In this document: piece after piece, positions 63,627 through 64,000 of the stretch
How positions within the stretch are numbered: position 1 is the stretch's first letter
Layout: each line of letters begins with the position of its first letter
Source of the DNA: Pedobacter africanus
GTDB lineage: Bacteria > Bacteroidota > Bacteroidia > Sphingobacteriales > Sphingobacteriaceae
DNA: 64,000 nt
Direction: 5' to 3'
Assembly: GCF_900176535.1 (NCBI RefSeq)
Contig: NZ_FWXT01000001.1
Location: 3,224,001-3,288,000, forward strand
Notes under the pieces: generated by a model
What the model was told of the DNA's origin: nothing
Database searches by the model: none
Seen by the model: the letters and a program-made list of their open reading frames with translations, nothing else
Program-made: the position numbers and the translations under genes

Positions 63627-64000
63627 TTATTTTACTATGCTCACAGGAGTACCGTCGGCCAGGTTGATCTGTCCGCTGGTGATTACAGTCTCGCCTTCAT
63701 TTAATCCTTCCAGAATTTCAACTGAATCACCCAAAATACGACCTGCAATTACTTTGCGAAGTTTAGCGGTATTGCTGGCCTTGTCTAACACAAATACCTG
63801 GTTGCTGCTTACACTACCCACAAAAGAAGTGCGGGGAACCAAAATTCCGGGAGCCTGTTTAGGAAAGTTAAATACGGCGGTACCATACATTCCTGCTCTA
63901 AGGCTGTTTTTGGTATTGTTGTCTACTTCAATTTCTATCGGGAAGTTCAAAGTCCCATCAGCTTTAGCTGCAATAAAAGTAATTCTGCCATTGAATTTTT
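63627..64000 (-). CDS. RND efflux periplasmic adaptor, C-terminal part (gene continues past the window)
   Basis: The frame is open from the window edge to the stop at 63627, giving about 124 residues (KFNGRITFIAAKADGTLNFPIEIEV onward). RAGMYGTAVFNFP, ILVPRTSFVG and VFVLDKASNTAKLRKVIAGRILGDSVEILEGLNEGETVITSGQINLADGTPVSI are the beta-barrel and membrane-proximal domains of membrane fusion proteins. It is 7 bp upstream of the permease gene and would be read with it. The lipoyl and hairpin domains lie outside the window. Confidence 0.88.
   Translation of the reverse strand, partial: KFNGRITFIAAKADGTLNFPIEIEVDNNTKNSLRAGMYGTAVFNFPKQAPGILVPRTSFVGSVSSNQVFVLDKASNTAKLRKVIAGRILGDSVEILEGLNEGETVITSGQINLADGTPVSIVK

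Overview
The window looks like chromosomal DNA of a gliding-type member of the Bacteroidota, most like the Sphingobacteriaceae (Pedobacter and relatives). This rests on type IX secretion features (two PorP/SprF-like proteins and two giant surface proteins ending in the type B sorting domain), TAnnTTTG-type promoters, OmpA proteins with PD40 or thrombospondin-3 segments, and the general gene content. The genus is an inference; no rRNA or tRNA gene is present to test it.

Layout. 1-2804: the tail of a secreted subtilase faces a STAND-type P-loop NTPase gene across a shared bidirectional terminator. 3107-21606: a surface-protein region holds a 3539-residue adhesin-like protein, PorP/SprF, an OmpA/PD40 protein, a 1193-residue beta-helix protein and a second PorP/SprF on the other strand. 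21700-23569: a small orphan, a GAF protein and an N-acetylglucosamine-kinase-like gene. 23588-29089: an adaptor-permease-TolC RND efflux operon. 29234-37075: an M61 peptidase, a small outer-membrane barrel, acyl-CoA ligase, gamma-glutamyltranspeptidase and an OmpA protein. 37209-43120: a MarR regulator followed by a beta-oxidation operon with the FadN-FadA-FadE architecture. 43244-44642: two FKBP-type lipoproteins. 44645-49309: a light-response cluster with a CPD-type photolyase, a TIGR01777 oxidoreductase, a DASH cryptochrome and a MerR regulator carrying the B12 light-sensor signature of CarH/LitR. 49375-59259: 2-oxoglutarate dehydrogenase E1 and E2, with dihydrolipoyl dehydrogenase 4.4 kb further on, separated by DUF2490, M1 peptidase and CocE/NonD hydrolase genes. 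59501-64000: a secreted M14-like protein of unknown role and the 3' part of a second RND efflux operon.

The most notable points are: (1) the CarH-like regulator beside three light- or DNA-repair-linked genes, with a perfect 13-bp inverted repeat just before its start codon; (2) the giant repeat-built T9SS substrates, including five tandem 267-bp units and five copies of a ~155-residue module I cannot assign; (3) the STAND NTPase with a possible DNA-binding N-terminus; (4) a near-leaderless promoter before an FKBP lipoprotein gene; (5) a 457-bp gap with coding-like fragments. I see no CRISPR array, intact insertion sequence, prophage, rRNA or tRNA.
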